Positions 44,793 to 54,672 of a stretch of 64,000 nt of DNA are shown here, piece by piece (within the stretch, counting starts at the first letter, position 1; the number at the start of each line of letters is the position of its first letter). The position numbers and the translations under genes are program-made. The notes beneath the pieces are model-generated. The model had not been told where the DNA came from. It was given only the letters and a program-made list of their open reading frames with translations, and did not search any database. This stretch comes from Fortiea sp. LEGE XX443 (GTDB taxonomy: Bacteria; Cyanobacteriota; Cyanobacteriia; Cyanobacteriales; Nostocaceae), in NCBI RefSeq assembly GCF_015206815.1, contig NZ_JADEXZ010000012.1, forward strand, positions 1 to 64,000, written 5' to 3'.

Positions 44793-46346
44793 ATGCCTTT
44801 ATCGCGCATAGTAACGCTAATTGTTGGTCTAATCGTCATTTTGGCACTGAGCCTATGGCTGATAGATTCCCTATCGCGCCTGTATTGGCAATTGTCTTAT
44901 TCGCCGTTGCTGGGCAATTTGCTGCTGTTGCTGCTGGTTGTTTTGATTGGCGGTTTAGTTGCGGCTTTTGTTTATTACGTATTGATGCTTCAGCGTGGGG
45001 AAAAACGTTCCCGCCAAAACCGCAGGCGAGTTACACCAGCGCAAATTCCAGCAGTCAAATCTGATGCGGCTTCTTCCACTCTCCAGGCTGTGCGCCAACA
45101 AGTATCGCAAATTCAAGATGAAGTAGCACGCCAAGCTTTATTAAGCCGATCGCGGGAAATCGAAACTAACTTAGCACGGGGCGAAATTCAAGTTGTAGTA
45201 TTTGGTACGGGAAGTGCAGGTAAAACTTCCCTCGTCAATGCAATTATGGGGCGAATGGTAGGTCAGGTAAATGCACCAATGGGTACAACTACGGTAGGCG
45301 AAACTTATTGTCTGCGGTTGAAGGGATTGGAACGCAAAATTTTAATTACCGACACACCAGGAATTTTAGAAGCAGGAGTAGCAGGAACAGAACGGGAGCA
45401 GTTAGCCAGGGAATTGGCGACAGCCGCAGATTTGTTGTTGTTTGTGGTGGATAATGACTTACGTCGCTCCGAATATGAACCATTGCGGGGTTTAGCAGAA
45501 ATTGGCAAGCGATCGCTTTTGGTTCTCAACAAAACTGACCTCTACACAGATGAAAATAAAGAAGTGATTCTGGCGCGGTTGCGAGAACGAGTCCGGGGCT
45601 TTATTGCTTCTAACGATGTTGTGGCGATCGCAGCTAATCCCCAATCTGCTCAACTAGAAACAGGCGAACTTTTTGAACCAGAACCCGATATTGTGCCGTT
45701 GCTGCGGCGAATGGCGGCTGTTTTACGGGCTGAGGGTGAAGATTTGGTAGCAGATAACATTTTGCTGCAATCTCTCCGCCTAGGGGAAGAAGCACGTAAA
45801 CTCATTGATGCCCAACGTCGTCGTCAAGCAGATAAAATTGTTGAGCGGTTTCAGTGGATTGGGGCTGGTGTCGTCTCAGTCACACCTTTACCAGTAGTCG
45901 ATTTACTAGCGACAGCCGCCGTCAATGCCCAAATGGTTGTGGAAATTGGCAGAGTCTACGGCTGTGAGTTGAACATGGAACGAGGACGGGAGTTAGCTCT
46001 ATCTTTGGCGAAAACTATTGCCAGTTTGGGGATAGTCAAAGGCGCGATTCAATTAGTGTCTACTGCTTTGCAACTAAATGTTGCCACATTTATTATTGGT
46101 AGAGCGATTCAAGGCGTGACAGCTGCATATTTAACGCGAATTGCGGGGAAAAGTTTTATTGAGTATTTTCGCCATGATCAAGATTGGGGCGATGGGGGAA
46201 TGACTGAGGTAGTACAGCGACAGTTTCAAATGAATCGCCGAGATGAGTTTATCAAAGCTTTTATTCAAGAAGCGATCGCCAGAGTTGTCAAACCTCTACA
46301 AGACAAAGCGGAAGCCATTGAACAAGATGAAGAGGTTAGGGACTAG
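44793..46346 (+). CDS. Membrane GTPase with DUF697 domain
   Basis: 517 residues. Two N-terminal membrane helices (about 5-25 and 38-66). GTPase domain: G1 GTGSAGKTSLVNAIMG (about 138), G3 ITDTPG, G4 LNKTDLY. The C-terminal DUF697 (about 330-490, VSVTPLPVVDLLATAAVNAQ) is a YcjF-like helical domain often tied to such GTPases. Role in membrane or stress processes is inferred from relatives. Confidence 0.9.
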   Translation: MPLSRIVTLIVGLIVILALSLWLIDSLSRLYWQLSYSPLLGNLLLLLLVVLIGGLVAAFVYYVLMLQRGEKRSRQNRRRVTPAQIPAVKSDAASSTLQAVRQQVSQIQDEVARQALLSRSREIETNLARGEIQVVVFGTGSAGKTSLVNAIMGRMVGQVNAPMGTTTVGETYCLRLKGLERKILITDTPGILEAGVAGTEREQLARELATAADLLLFVVDNDLRRSEYEPLRGLAEIGKRSLLVLNKTDLYTDENKEVILARLRERVRGFIASNDVVAIAANPQSAQLETGELFEPEPDIVPLLRRMAAVLRAEGEDLVADNILLQSLRLGEEARKLIDAQRRRQADKIVERFQWIGAGVVSVTPLPVVDLLATAAVNAQMVVEIGRVYGCELNMERGRELALSLAKTIASLGIVKGAIQLVSTALQLNVATFIIGRAIQGVTAAYLTRIAGKSFIEYFRHDQDWGDGGMTEVVQRQFQMNRRDEFIKAFIQEAIARVVKPLQDKAEAIEQDEEVRD

Positions 46347-46521
46347 GAACTAGAGACTAGTACAGCTTGGCGGAAATAAGCAGACTATTTGAAATGGGTA
46401 AAAAGCTTTCGGTATGAGTACTCTTTCTTTTTACTTTTGCCTTATTGTACTAGTATTTTTTACTCAGCACGCTGCTCAACTCCCGCTACCGCTCTAAGCG
46501 CAGCCATGCCCTCATAGCACT

Positions 46522-46965
46522 TTATAAAATCAGATGATAAGTATCTTTCCCAGTTTCTGGTAGTGCAATTAGTTTTTGATGAATCACATCAGGTTGTAAA
46601 CCCAATTCTTCAAGTGGAATTAAGCCAAGTAGCGGGTCTTCGCCTCCTGGTAATTCAGTGCAAGTAAATTCTCCATGTCTTCCTGCTACTGTCAGACTCA
46701 CTCGTTTAAAAAGTCTAGTTGTGCAGATTCCTGCGGCGGTTTTCACATCAATTTGGTTAGCAAATGGTAAGCCAAGCTGGGCAATTATATCCCTAGGTAA
46801 ACAAAGGCGAGTTGCGCCTGTATCAACTAAAACATTATTTAAAGTAATAGAGCGAACCTGTTCGTGTTGAATAAATCCTCTTTCTGCCAAAATTTCATCA
46901 ACTAAATTGGAGACGATGATTGTAGTGGTGACAATTCCCATTTCTTGAGTACGTATTGCGGTCAT
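46522..46965 (-). CDS. Retropepsin-like aspartyl protease family protein
   Basis: 147 residues. One catalytic motif VLVDTGATRLCLP (about residues 45-57) and the second-strand pattern LLGLIPLEELGLQPD of single-domain aspartyl proteases, which act as dimers. AGGAG lies before the ATG at 46965. A second in-frame ATG at 46941 is possible. Upstream ORF ends two bases before its start. Confidence 0.8.
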   Translation of the reverse strand: MTAIRTQEMGIVTTTIIVSNLVDEILAERGFIQHEQVRSITLNNVLVDTGATRLCLPRDIIAQLGLPFANQIDVKTAAGICTTRLFKRVSLTVAGRHGEFTCTELPGGEDPLLGLIPLEELGLQPDVIHQKLIALPETGKDTYHLIL

Positions 46966-46968
46966 ATT

Positions 46969-47157
46969 CTACTCCTGACTGGTGGAGATTTTATCCTGCA
47001 TAACTTTCCAAATTATGCGATCGCCCCACTCTGGATTATAGTTGTCTCTGCCCATTACTTTGCTGATGTCAGGATTATCACAGCAAAAAAAAATGTCAAG
47101 GATTATAAACTTTCCACTAAGTAATTTTTGCGTAAATACGGAGACATCTGCTGGCAT
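46969..47157 (-). CDS. Small hypothetical protein upstream of the aspartyl protease-like gene
   Basis: 62 residues. Its stop codon TAG is two bases before the following ATG, and the ribosome site of the next gene overlaps its last codons, which is how coupled genes are arranged. The product (MPADVSVFTQKLLSGKFIIL ...) has no recognised domain. Moderate support only. Confidence 0.4.
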   Translation of the reverse strand: MPADVSVFTQKLLSGKFIILDIFFCCDNPDISKVMGRDNYNPEWGDRIIWKVMQDKISTSQE

Positions 47158-47687
47158 CAGTAGCCGTAAATCCTTATAGATTCAAATACTGTAGTCATTT
47201 TTCCCTAGATAATACTGAAGTTAGTATTTTAATCTTTTCGTAAAAAACTCCCATTTTTATTGCCGTTTCTTGTTCCTACTGACAGTATAGAAATGTGCAA
47301 AGGCAACAAGGACAATCAATCGAGCCTCACAGAACAGGGAGTTAATTAGAGATGTAAAGGGCAGCAAGCTTAATCACCGTACTCATCCTCAACTTGATAA
47401 GGTGTGTAGCAACAGACACGTAACTAAAGATTAGCAAAAAAATTGTTCGACCTCATAATTTTGATTTCAGTACATTTGTGTAAGTATGCCTTTTTGAAGC
47501 GCAAGTATTATGCAAATATAGGGAAATCACTTAGAATACACTGCTGAGGTGAAAACTGGCTAAAAATTTGAATTTTGAATCAGTTGTAACTGATGTGATT
47601 GCGTGATGTCTAACTTCTCTACAGCTAGAGATTTTTCTCTCGTACAGAAGTAACTTTGAAAAATTTTGATCAGCACTTCCCCTATTT
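47158..47687. other. Intergenic, no gene seen
   Basis: 530 AT-rich bases between the divergent small ORF and the PEP-CTERM gene. Probably regulatory for the latter; no RNA gene or repeat stands out. Confidence 0.5.
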
Positions 47688-48353
47688 ATGAAATCTACAG
47701 TTGGAGAAAATCAATCCATGCTTACAACATCCTTCAAAAAGCTATCTCAAGCCACTGCTGTTTCAGCCCTTGGTATCGCTATGTTGGCAACTGCGGGTAA
47801 TGCTCCCGCCCATGCGGCAACTTTGACAACCTTTAATTTATCTGGTCAATTTGTGCCTCAAGCTATTTCTGGTTCAACTGGAGTAGCTGTAGACTTGGGA
47901 AATGGTAATTTCCTTGGAACCTATGAAGTAGATATAGCTCAACTACCTACTGCAACACAAGTCAACTTGACCAGTTGGCTCGTAAATTTACGGGATACTT
48001 CCAACAATATTTTGAGAACATTTTCTAGCAGCTTGCTCGGTCATACTGGTCAAGTAGTAGGGAATAATTTAGTATTTACCAACCCAGTAGGTGTAAATGG
48101 TAATCAAGGAATAGAAAACTTGACATTAACATTCCCTGCTGATTTTACAGGCATACCCAGTGCTGAAGCATTTGGTCAAAGGTTTGATAGCTTACTCTTA
48201 ACAAGTAACGGTATAGCTGCTGGAATAGTAAATGTCAGTTCTGCGACTGTCGCACCCGTACCTGTACCTGAACCTCTTTCTCTTGCTGGTATTGCAGTTA
48301 TCGGTGCTACGGGTTTATTGATGAAGCGTAAGCAAAAAGCTCCCGTAGCATAG
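47688..48353 (+). CDS. PEP-CTERM sorting domain protein
   Basis: 221 residues (an alternative ATG at 47718 is better placed for the signal peptide). N-terminal signal peptide ending APAHAA (about residues 10-44), a beta-rich middle without enzyme motif, and a C-terminal PEP-CTERM tripartite tag: VPVPEPLS, hydrophobic helix LAGIAVIGATGLL, then KRKQK. The tag targets export and processing by an exosortase, usually in biofilm or exopolysaccharide producers. A terminator follows at 48436. Confidence 0.9.
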   Translation: MKSTVGENQSMLTTSFKKLSQATAVSALGIAMLATAGNAPAHAATLTTFNLSGQFVPQAISGSTGVAVDLGNGNFLGTYEVDIAQLPTATQVNLTSWLVNLRDTSNNILRTFSSSLLGHTGQVVGNNLVFTNPVGVNGNQGIENLTLTFPADFTGIPSAEAFGQRFDSLLLTSNGIAAGIVNVSSATVAPVPVPEPLSLAGIAVIGATGLLMKRKQKAPVA

Positions 48354-48777
48354 TTGCATTCCTGAAAGACAGGGATAATTCTTAAACTGGATTAGCTTGA
48401 TTGCAAAGTTCTAATTTTTCTGGGCAAACACGCACAGGGGTTCCTTCTCTCTTCGCAAGGAACCCCTTTTTATTTTCTTGCTAATGTCAAATAATTTTTG
48501 TATCAACCTTAAAGTCAAAGGGGTAGTTGATGATCGCTACTTAAAAGCAAGGAGGAAATAGTAAGTGGTATTTTTATCGTGAAAACACCGTCGCATTTGC
48601 TATTTTCTCGATACTATGGACAATATTTCTAACTCTAGGTCTAATTTACCTTTATATGTAATGCAAGTAGTAAAATAATTTTATTTTTTTGGTAATAATA
48701 CTTAAAATTTAACAAGCTAGGATTACGGTAGTAAAAGCTATAGTGATTTATTCTCAAGGACTTCCGGAAACAACGAG
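48354..48777. other. Intergenic with terminator
   Basis: Holds the terminator at 48436-48471 and about 300 AT-rich bases upstream of the kinase gene. No further gene seen. Confidence 0.5.
48436..48471 (+). terminator. Intrinsic terminator of PEP-CTERM gene
   Basis: AGGGGTTCCTT, 10-base loop, AAGGAACCCCT, then TTTT. Confidence 0.88.
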
Positions 48778-50583
48778 GTGGTGTCCGAAAACTTATATAA
48801 GGACTTACTAAGTAACCAGCTTATGAGCCACTACATGATCGGTAAAGTACTACAATCGCGGTACCAAATCGTTGAAAATCTGGGTGCAGGGGTATTTGGA
48901 CAGACATATACTGCCATAGACATAGATTACCCAGAAAATCCCAAATGTGTTGTTAAACAGCTAAAGGCTAACAGTTGCCAAAACAGCTATTTAGACACAT
49001 TAAGGTTACATTATCTTACAGAAACGGAAACTCTCAAGCGTCTGGGCAGTCATCCACAAATTCCCGAACTTATCGCCTGTTTTGAAGAACATGAGCGGCT
49101 CTATTTAGTGCAAGAGTTTGTGGAAGGGCATGACTTAACAGCAGAACTACCAATTAATCAACAGTGGGGATGTCTTTGGACTGAAAGCGAAGTTGTAGAA
49201 TTTTTAGAAGATGTCTTGGTGATTTTAGACTTTGTGCATTCTCAAGGTGTGATTCATTGTGATATCAAACCAGAAAATTTAATCAGACGTAGTATTGATG
49301 GCAAACTAGTTTTAATTGATTTTGGTTCTATCCAGTCAGTTAATTTTTCTATAGATACAGAATTGCCGATCCATTGGATTCCTGTAACATCCTTGGGCTA
49401 CATCCCATCAGAGCAATTTATTGGTCAAACACGTCCCAATAGTGATATTTATGCCTTGGGTATGATTGCCGTTCAGGCATTAACAGGTTTAGAACCTCTA
49501 CAATTTAAAGTTGATCCTTATAGTAATGAAATTATTTGGCGTTCACCAAAAACTCCAGTTAATGATTATTTAGCTGCTATTCTCAGCCAAATGATCCGCT
49601 ATGATTTTCAAGAACGCTTTCAGTCAGCGGGTGAGGTACTGCGTGTACTCAAACAAATGAGAGGGGAAACTCAGCGATCGCAAATTTTGCCAACACAATA
49701 TAATGAGCCATTAGCCGCAGTGCGTGCGAGTGATCATACTCGGACAAATTCTAACTGTGAAAAATTATCGCCGCTATTCACAGGGATGAAAATAGGGCTG
49801 GCGGCTAATTCTTTGTTGATGGGATTTGGTGTTTATTCTTTACTGAATAATTCTCCTGCATACTCAGAAACCGAAACTTTATATAAAGCAACAGAAAACT
49901 ATCAAGCCGGGGATTTGCAAGGAGCGATCGCTCTGGCTAAATCAATTCCCTCCCACAGCAATGTTTACCCAGAAGCACAAGCCACCATCGAAGCGTGGGA
50001 ACAACAATGGCTTCAGGCTGCGGAACAATATTTATTCGCAGAACAAGCTTTGAATGAGGGTAGATGGTCGGATGTACTGAAGACTGGAACTTTAGTTCCA
50101 GAAGTTTTATATTGGCAATCTAAAATAGGCAAACTAGTTCAACAAGCACGAGTCAATATCGAAACACAGACACAAAGTTTACTCACCAAGGCTTACGAGA
50201 GGGCTGAAGCTAGAGATTTTTCTACTGCGTTAGAGTATCTGCGCCAAATTCCCCAAGAAAGCTCTGCTGGTGCTTTAGTGCAGAAAAAATTGGTTGAATA
50301 TAATCAAAAGCGACATATTAGAGCAGCTTACTTTTTACAAAACGCTTACAAAAAAGCAGCTTTTGGTGACTTTGATGGTGCTGTAAGATTTCTGCGCCAA
50401 ATTCCCCAAAATACCACTGTATATGCTCAAGCTCAAACTAAACTGCAAGAATATACTCAAAAGCAACGTCTGCAAACTCAAAGTCAAGATTTAGCTTTTG
50501 ATATAGTTTCTCCTAAACAAAAGACAAGTAAATTAATTAATTCGCATCTGGAAAATCAACTGCAAGAAGTGAATATTCGGTAG
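48778..50583 (+). CDS. Serine/threonine protein kinase, membrane-linked with repeats
   Basis: 601 residues from GTG at 48778; the ATG at 48823 (MSHYMIGKVLQSRYQ) is a good alternative and removes 15 residues. Hanks-type kinase domain (about 30-290): glycine loop LGAGVFGQTY, Lys in CVVKQLK, catalytic loop HCDIKPENL (about 160; HRD as HCD), metal site LIDFGS. One hydrophobic segment near residue 340 (GLAANSLLMGFGVYSLL). C-terminal part has TPR-like repeats (DFSTALEYLRQIPQ and DFDGAVRFLRQIPQ), probably extracytoplasmic. Substrates unknown. Confidence 0.92.
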   Translation: MVSENLYKDLLSNQLMSHYMIGKVLQSRYQIVENLGAGVFGQTYTAIDIDYPENPKCVVKQLKANSCQNSYLDTLRLHYLTETETLKRLGSHPQIPELIACFEEHERLYLVQEFVEGHDLTAELPINQQWGCLWTESEVVEFLEDVLVILDFVHSQGVIHCDIKPENLIRRSIDGKLVLIDFGSIQSVNFSIDTELPIHWIPVTSLGYIPSEQFIGQTRPNSDIYALGMIAVQALTGLEPLQFKVDPYSNEIIWRSPKTPVNDYLAAILSQMIRYDFQERFQSAGEVLRVLKQMRGETQRSQILPTQYNEPLAAVRASDHTRTNSNCEKLSPLFTGMKIGLAANSLLMGFGVYSLLNNSPAYSETETLYKATENYQAGDLQGAIALAKSIPSHSNVYPEAQATIEAWEQQWLQAAEQYLFAEQALNEGRWSDVLKTGTLVPEVLYWQSKIGKLVQQARVNIETQTQSLLTKAYERAEARDFSTALEYLRQIPQESSAGALVQKKLVEYNQKRHIRAAYFLQNAYKKAAFGDFDGAVRFLRQIPQNTTVYAQAQTKLQEYTQKQRLQTQSQDLAFDIVSPKQKTSKLINSHLENQLQEVNIR

Positions 50584-50618
50584 GGTTGATGAGATTAGGT
50601 ATGTTAAAAGGTGGTTTT

Positions 50619-50648
50619 TGTTGGGTTTCGCCATCGCTTAACCCAACA
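50619..50648. repeat. Dispersed hairpin repeat
   Basis: TGTTGGGTT, 12-base loop, AACCCAACA. This hairpin type is common between Nostocales genes and may act as terminator of the kinase gene; a further GC-rich stretch at 50700-50775 (ctcccttcgggttcgc, gcctctgcggtt) is another dispersed type. Confidence 0.65.
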
Positions 50649-50833
50649 TACTGGCGTGTCTAGCCTTAAATGAGGCAATAAATCTTTTCTTCTATCTCTG
50701 TGTTCTCCCTTCGGGTTCGCAGTCGCCTGCGGAGGGAAACCCTCCCGCAGCGCTGCCTCACTGCGCCTCTGCGGTTTATTAATGCACTATTTTAGCCTTG
50801 CCACGCCACTACCAAAGATTTTGATAATTAAAA

Positions 50834-52033
50834 TTATCTATTCTGTTGCGCCCAGATGCGTGTAGGTAGACCCCAAACGTAAATAAAGCCTTCAGCAGCT
50901 TTGTGATCAAATTGGTCGTCAGCACCATAGGTGGCTAAATCGGGAGTGTAAAGTGTATTATCACTCCAACGACCAACTATAGTAGCGTTACCTTTAAAAA
51001 GCTTCATTCGCACAGTTCCCGATACTCGTTCTTGAGTTTTTTGAATAAAAGCATCCAGCGCAGCTTTCAAGGGACTGTACCATAAACCGTTGTACACTAA
51101 TTGGGTATAAGTTTCTTCAATACCGCGTTTGTAATGAGTGACATCTGCGGTTAAAGTGAGACTTTCTAAATCACGGTGTGCGTGAATTAACACTAGCATT
51201 GCAGGTGATTCGTAGATTTCTCGTGATTTGATCCCGACTAAGCGATTTTCAATCATATCAATCCGCCCAATGCCGTGATTGCCTACTAACTCGTTGAGTG
51301 TTTCAATTAACTCAACGGGTTTTTTGGCTACACCATTAATAGTTGTAGGAATACCTTTGGTGAAACCAATTTCGATATAATCTGGCTCATTGGGAGTATT
51401 TGCGATCGCCTTTGTCATCTGATAAATTTCTTCTGGGGGTTCAGATGCTGGATCTTCCAACACACCCGCTTCGATACTGCGTCCAAGTAAATTTTTATCG
51501 ATACTGTAAGGAGAAGACTTTTTCACTGGTGCGGGGATACCACATTTTTCACCGTAGGCGATGGTTTCTTCACGGCTCATGCCCCATTCCCTTGCTGGTG
51601 CTAAAATCTTGAGACTGGGATTTAAGGCAGCACAGGAAACATCAAAGCGTACCTGATCGTTACCCTTACCGGTACAACCATGTGCGATCGCATCAGCACC
51701 GTATTTTTCTGCTGCTTCTACTAATATCTTGGCAATCAGCGGTCTAGCAAGAGCAGTTCCCAGAGGATAGCGATTTTCATAAAGGGCGTTGGCTTGAATT
51801 GCTCCGAAGGCGTAATCTTGCACAAAGCTGTCTTTGACATCAATCACCAGAGATTCACTTGCACCCGATTTTAGAGCTTTTTCTCGCACTGGCTCTAACT
51901 CATCTCCCTGACCTAAATCTGCTGCTAAAGTAATTACCTCTTCCACACCCCACTCGTGCTTCAGATACGGAATGCAAACAGAAGTATCTACACCACCAGA
52001 ATATGCTAGGACAACCTTTTTGGCGCGACCCAT
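50834..52033 (-). CDS. argG: Argininosuccinate synthase
   Basis: 399 residues, full length. Condenses citrulline and aspartate with ATP in arginine synthesis. PP-loop [12 protein letters not shown] (about 8-19) binds [16 protein letters not shown] (about 116-128) and [13 protein letters not shown] are the other signature blocks. Single gene, own promoter upstream of 52033. Confidence 0.97.
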   Translation of the reverse strand: MGRAKKVVLAYSGGVDTSVCIPYLKHEWGVEEVITLAADLGQGDELEPVREKALKSGASESLVIDVKDSFVQDYAFGAIQANALYENRYPLGTALARPLIAKILVEAAEKYGADAIAHGCTGKGNDQVRFDVSCAALNPSLKILAPAREWGMSREETIAYGEKCGIPAPVKKSSPYSIDKNLLGRSIEAGVLEDPASEPPEEIYQMTKAIANTPNEPDYIEIGFTKGIPTTINGVAKKPVELIETLNELVGNHGIGRIDMIENRLVGIKSREIYESPAMLVLIHAHRDLESLTLTADVTHYKRGIEETYTQLVYNGLWYSPLKAALDAFIQKTQERVSGTVRMKLFKGNATIVGRWSDNTLYTPDLATYGADDQFDHKAAEGFIYVWGLPTRIWAQQNR

Positions 52034-52222
52034 TGGTTTCTCCAGTTAGGAAAACAAAGAATGAGTCATTATTATATCGGACTCCAACAAGTATATTCCC
52101 TGGTGCTGCATATTTGCTGGGATAGTTATATCAATTCTTGCTGACATTTTCAATTTTCAACACTTTGGTTGATCTAAATTCCATAATAAAATTAAGAGTC
52201 TCAATGTCAGGACTGGTTCACT

Positions 52223-52969
52223 ATGTATCAAACTGACCCACCACTTCCCCCAAAAGACATCTTACCAACAATGTATGATCTCAAGAGTGAAGATCCAGAG
52301 GAGCCTGGTTTGCCAGATCAGTTTCATTTATTGCAACCGCGTCTGTTAGACGAAACTTTTCGTTCGCCAAATTATCCTAGTGACCAAGTATTTACAGCTA
52401 GTGACTTAATTCTGTATTACGATTTGCGTCATCCACTGTGGTATAAACGACCAGATTGGTTTGCGGTTGTGGGTGGTTCTCGACTTTATGAACAAAGGGA
52501 TCTGCGCTTGAGTTATGTGGTTTGGCAAGAGGGTGTTAATCCGTTTATTGTGATTGAATTGCTGTCTCCTGGTACGGAAAAAGAAGATTTAGGGCAAACT
52601 TTGCGAGATATTGAACAACCGCCCACGAAATGGGAAGTGTATGAGCGAGTTTTGCGAATTCCCTACTACGCAATCTTTGACCGCTATAAATATGAGTTGA
52701 AAATCTTTAAATTGAACGGTGGTCGTTATACTGAAGTAGCCTTGACAGAACCACGCTTTTGGATAACAGAATTAGAATTAGGCTTGGGTGTATGGCAAGG
52801 GCGCTATCAAGATGCCGAACAGCCTTGGTTACGTTGGTATGATGGGACAGGCAATTGGGTATTGACTCCCTCTGAACAAGAAAAACAACGCGCCGAACAA
52901 GAAAAACAACGAACAGAAAGATTGATCGCACAATTGCGATCGCTTGGTGTTGAACCTAATTTAGACTGA
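52223..52969 (+). CDS. Uma2 family endonuclease-like protein
   Basis: 248 residues. The DUF820/Uma2 core (PD-(D/E)XK fold) has DLILYYDLRHPLWYKRPDWF and PFIVIELLSPGTEKEDLG, with Asp and Glu of the metal site, and KWEVYERVLRIPYYAIFD. The C-terminus is a charged coiled coil with repeated EQEKQR. Uma2 genes are highly amplified in cyanobacteria; function uncertain. The next gene begins 25 bases later. Confidence 0.88.
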   Translation: MYQTDPPLPPKDILPTMYDLKSEDPEEPGLPDQFHLLQPRLLDETFRSPNYPSDQVFTASDLILYYDLRHPLWYKRPDWFAVVGGSRLYEQRDLRLSYVVWQEGVNPFIVIELLSPGTEKEDLGQTLRDIEQPPTKWEVYERVLRIPYYAIFDRYKYELKIFKLNGGRYTEVALTEPRFWITELELGLGVWQGRYQDAEQPWLRWYDGTGNWVLTPSEQEKQRAEQEKQRTERLIAQLRSLGVEPNLD

Positions 52970-52994
52970 TGAATGTTAAATAATTCACTAATCA

Positions 52995-53921
52995 ATGTCT
53001 ACAGGAGAAATCTTACTAAAACCTGGCACTTTATGGACAAGTGTTAAAGAAAAGACTAAATTTGCTTTAGAATGCGGGGCGTTGCTGTCAATACCAACAA
53101 AGTTTGAATTTGTCGAGCAAGACGGTGTTAACTTCTTAGTCCGAATCTTATCTAACCTTGAGCGCAAAGACGCAGCTAAAAAACAACGAGATCAACAAAC
53201 CGCTGCTTCTGGAAAGGAGTTCAACCCTTTCCTTCCCTACGAAAAAGATTTGTTTGTGGCGGATATTTCCGACACTCATGTATGTATTTTGAACAAATTC
53301 AATGTTGTTGACTATCACCTGCTCATTATCACCCGTGCTTTTGAAGAACAAGAAAGTCTACTCACTCCAGAAGATTTTGCTGCTTTGTTGGCGTGTTTAG
53401 CTGATTTTAATGGTTTAGCTTTTTACAATAGTGGCAAAACAGCAGGCGCTAGTCAGCGACACAAGCACTTGCAAATAGTACCTTTACCACTCACAACTTC
53501 ACAAGTACAGACACCTATTGAACCATTACTAGCATCAGCAGAATTTGAAGATGCTGTAGCAACTATACCAAAACTTCCTTTTGTCAATGCTTTTGCAACT
53601 TTAGATCCTAACTGGTTGCAGTCTCCGTTAACTTCGGCTGAGGCGATCTTAAAGGTATATCAGAAGTTATTATGTGCTGTCGGGATAAATGCAGTTGATG
53701 GTAACAGACAATCTGGTGCTTACAATCTGCTAGTAACTAGAGAATGGATGTTAATCGTACCGCGATCGCAAGAACATTTCCAATCAATTTCTGTTAACTC
53801 ATTAGGATTCGCTGGTGCTTTACTAGTACGCAATGAACAAGAAATGCAGTTTCTGAAAAACACCGGCCCAATGACTATCCTTAAAGAAGTTGCTTTGCAA
53901 GAGTTTATAGCTAAGGCTTAA
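52995..53921 (+). CDS. ATP adenylyltransferase / Ap4A phosphorylase
   Basis: 308 residues. HIT-superfamily active site GASQRHKHLQIVPLP (about 155-169) with the HxHxQ pattern of Ap4A phosphorylases rather than HxHxH of classical HIT. NVVDYHLLIITRAFEEQ precedes it. The enzyme cleaves diadenosine tetraphosphate with phosphate to ATP and ADP. Probably read with the Uma2 gene. Confidence 0.9.
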   Translation: MSTGEILLKPGTLWTSVKEKTKFALECGALLSIPTKFEFVEQDGVNFLVRILSNLERKDAAKKQRDQQTAASGKEFNPFLPYEKDLFVADISDTHVCILNKFNVVDYHLLIITRAFEEQESLLTPEDFAALLACLADFNGLAFYNSGKTAGASQRHKHLQIVPLPLTTSQVQTPIEPLLASAEFEDAVATIPKLPFVNAFATLDPNWLQSPLTSAEAILKVYQKLLCAVGINAVDGNRQSGAYNLLVTREWMLIVPRSQEHFQSISVNSLGFAGALLVRNEQEMQFLKNTGPMTILKEVALQEFIAKA

Positions 53922-54672
53922 ATTTTCCACGATTTTGATCAATCGTTTGCTTCTTCTGGTGTCTGCCACGAGAACTTTGCGTAGTGGCAGGGAGGTTTGG
54001 GGAGGAATTTTCTCCCCCTGCTGACCTACACGGCAATTTTGGGTTGGGTTTTTGACTAGTGAATCGATGCTCTAGATACTTATTAAAATTTATTAGCGCT
54101 AATCTTAGTAAAATTAGACTATTAAGTTATCAAAAATTCCTTAAATGAGGTGTATATTTTTTGCATATATATCTCAATAAATCTGGACGACTGATGGCAC
54201 TTATATAAACCTCTGTTAAGCAGTATAATAAAATACATAATCTTGACCAAGTGCTAAAAAAGTTTCTTGGCTGAATTATTTTAGGGCAAACTCAGGGTTT
54301 TGATGGATTTTATCGTGTCTTGACTGTAGTTGGGAGAGCAATTCATTGATCAATAACAACCACATAACACTTGTCCAAATAAGGATATTGCTCTAAAAAG
54401 CTGGGGTAATTAAGATAAAAATTTAATAGCAATCTGTAAAAACAAAAATTAAAAGAGAATTATTAGCGTTAATGTGGTATAGATAGTATTGAGAATAAAT
54501 TGCAAGACTGTGAGATGAAATTCTTAATTTATGACCTCTAACGATCGCTAAACGCATCCTCAGCCAAGACTGTGTGCGAATTTGATTTAGTCAAGAAATC
54601 TACAAATCGCTAGTACAGTTTCGGCTACACCGCTGATGAAAGTTAAACTCCAGAATTTAGGTGTGCATCTCA
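53922..54672. other. 740-bp leader region of the NRPS/PKS locus
   Basis: No gene seen. Close to the upstream gene are two hairpins: CTGCCAC/GTGGCAG (53963-53990) and GGGGAG/CTCCCC (53999-54017), probably terminators or dispersed repeats. The remaining 600 AT-rich bases must hold the promoter of the NRPS gene. No clear operator found. Confidence 0.5.
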
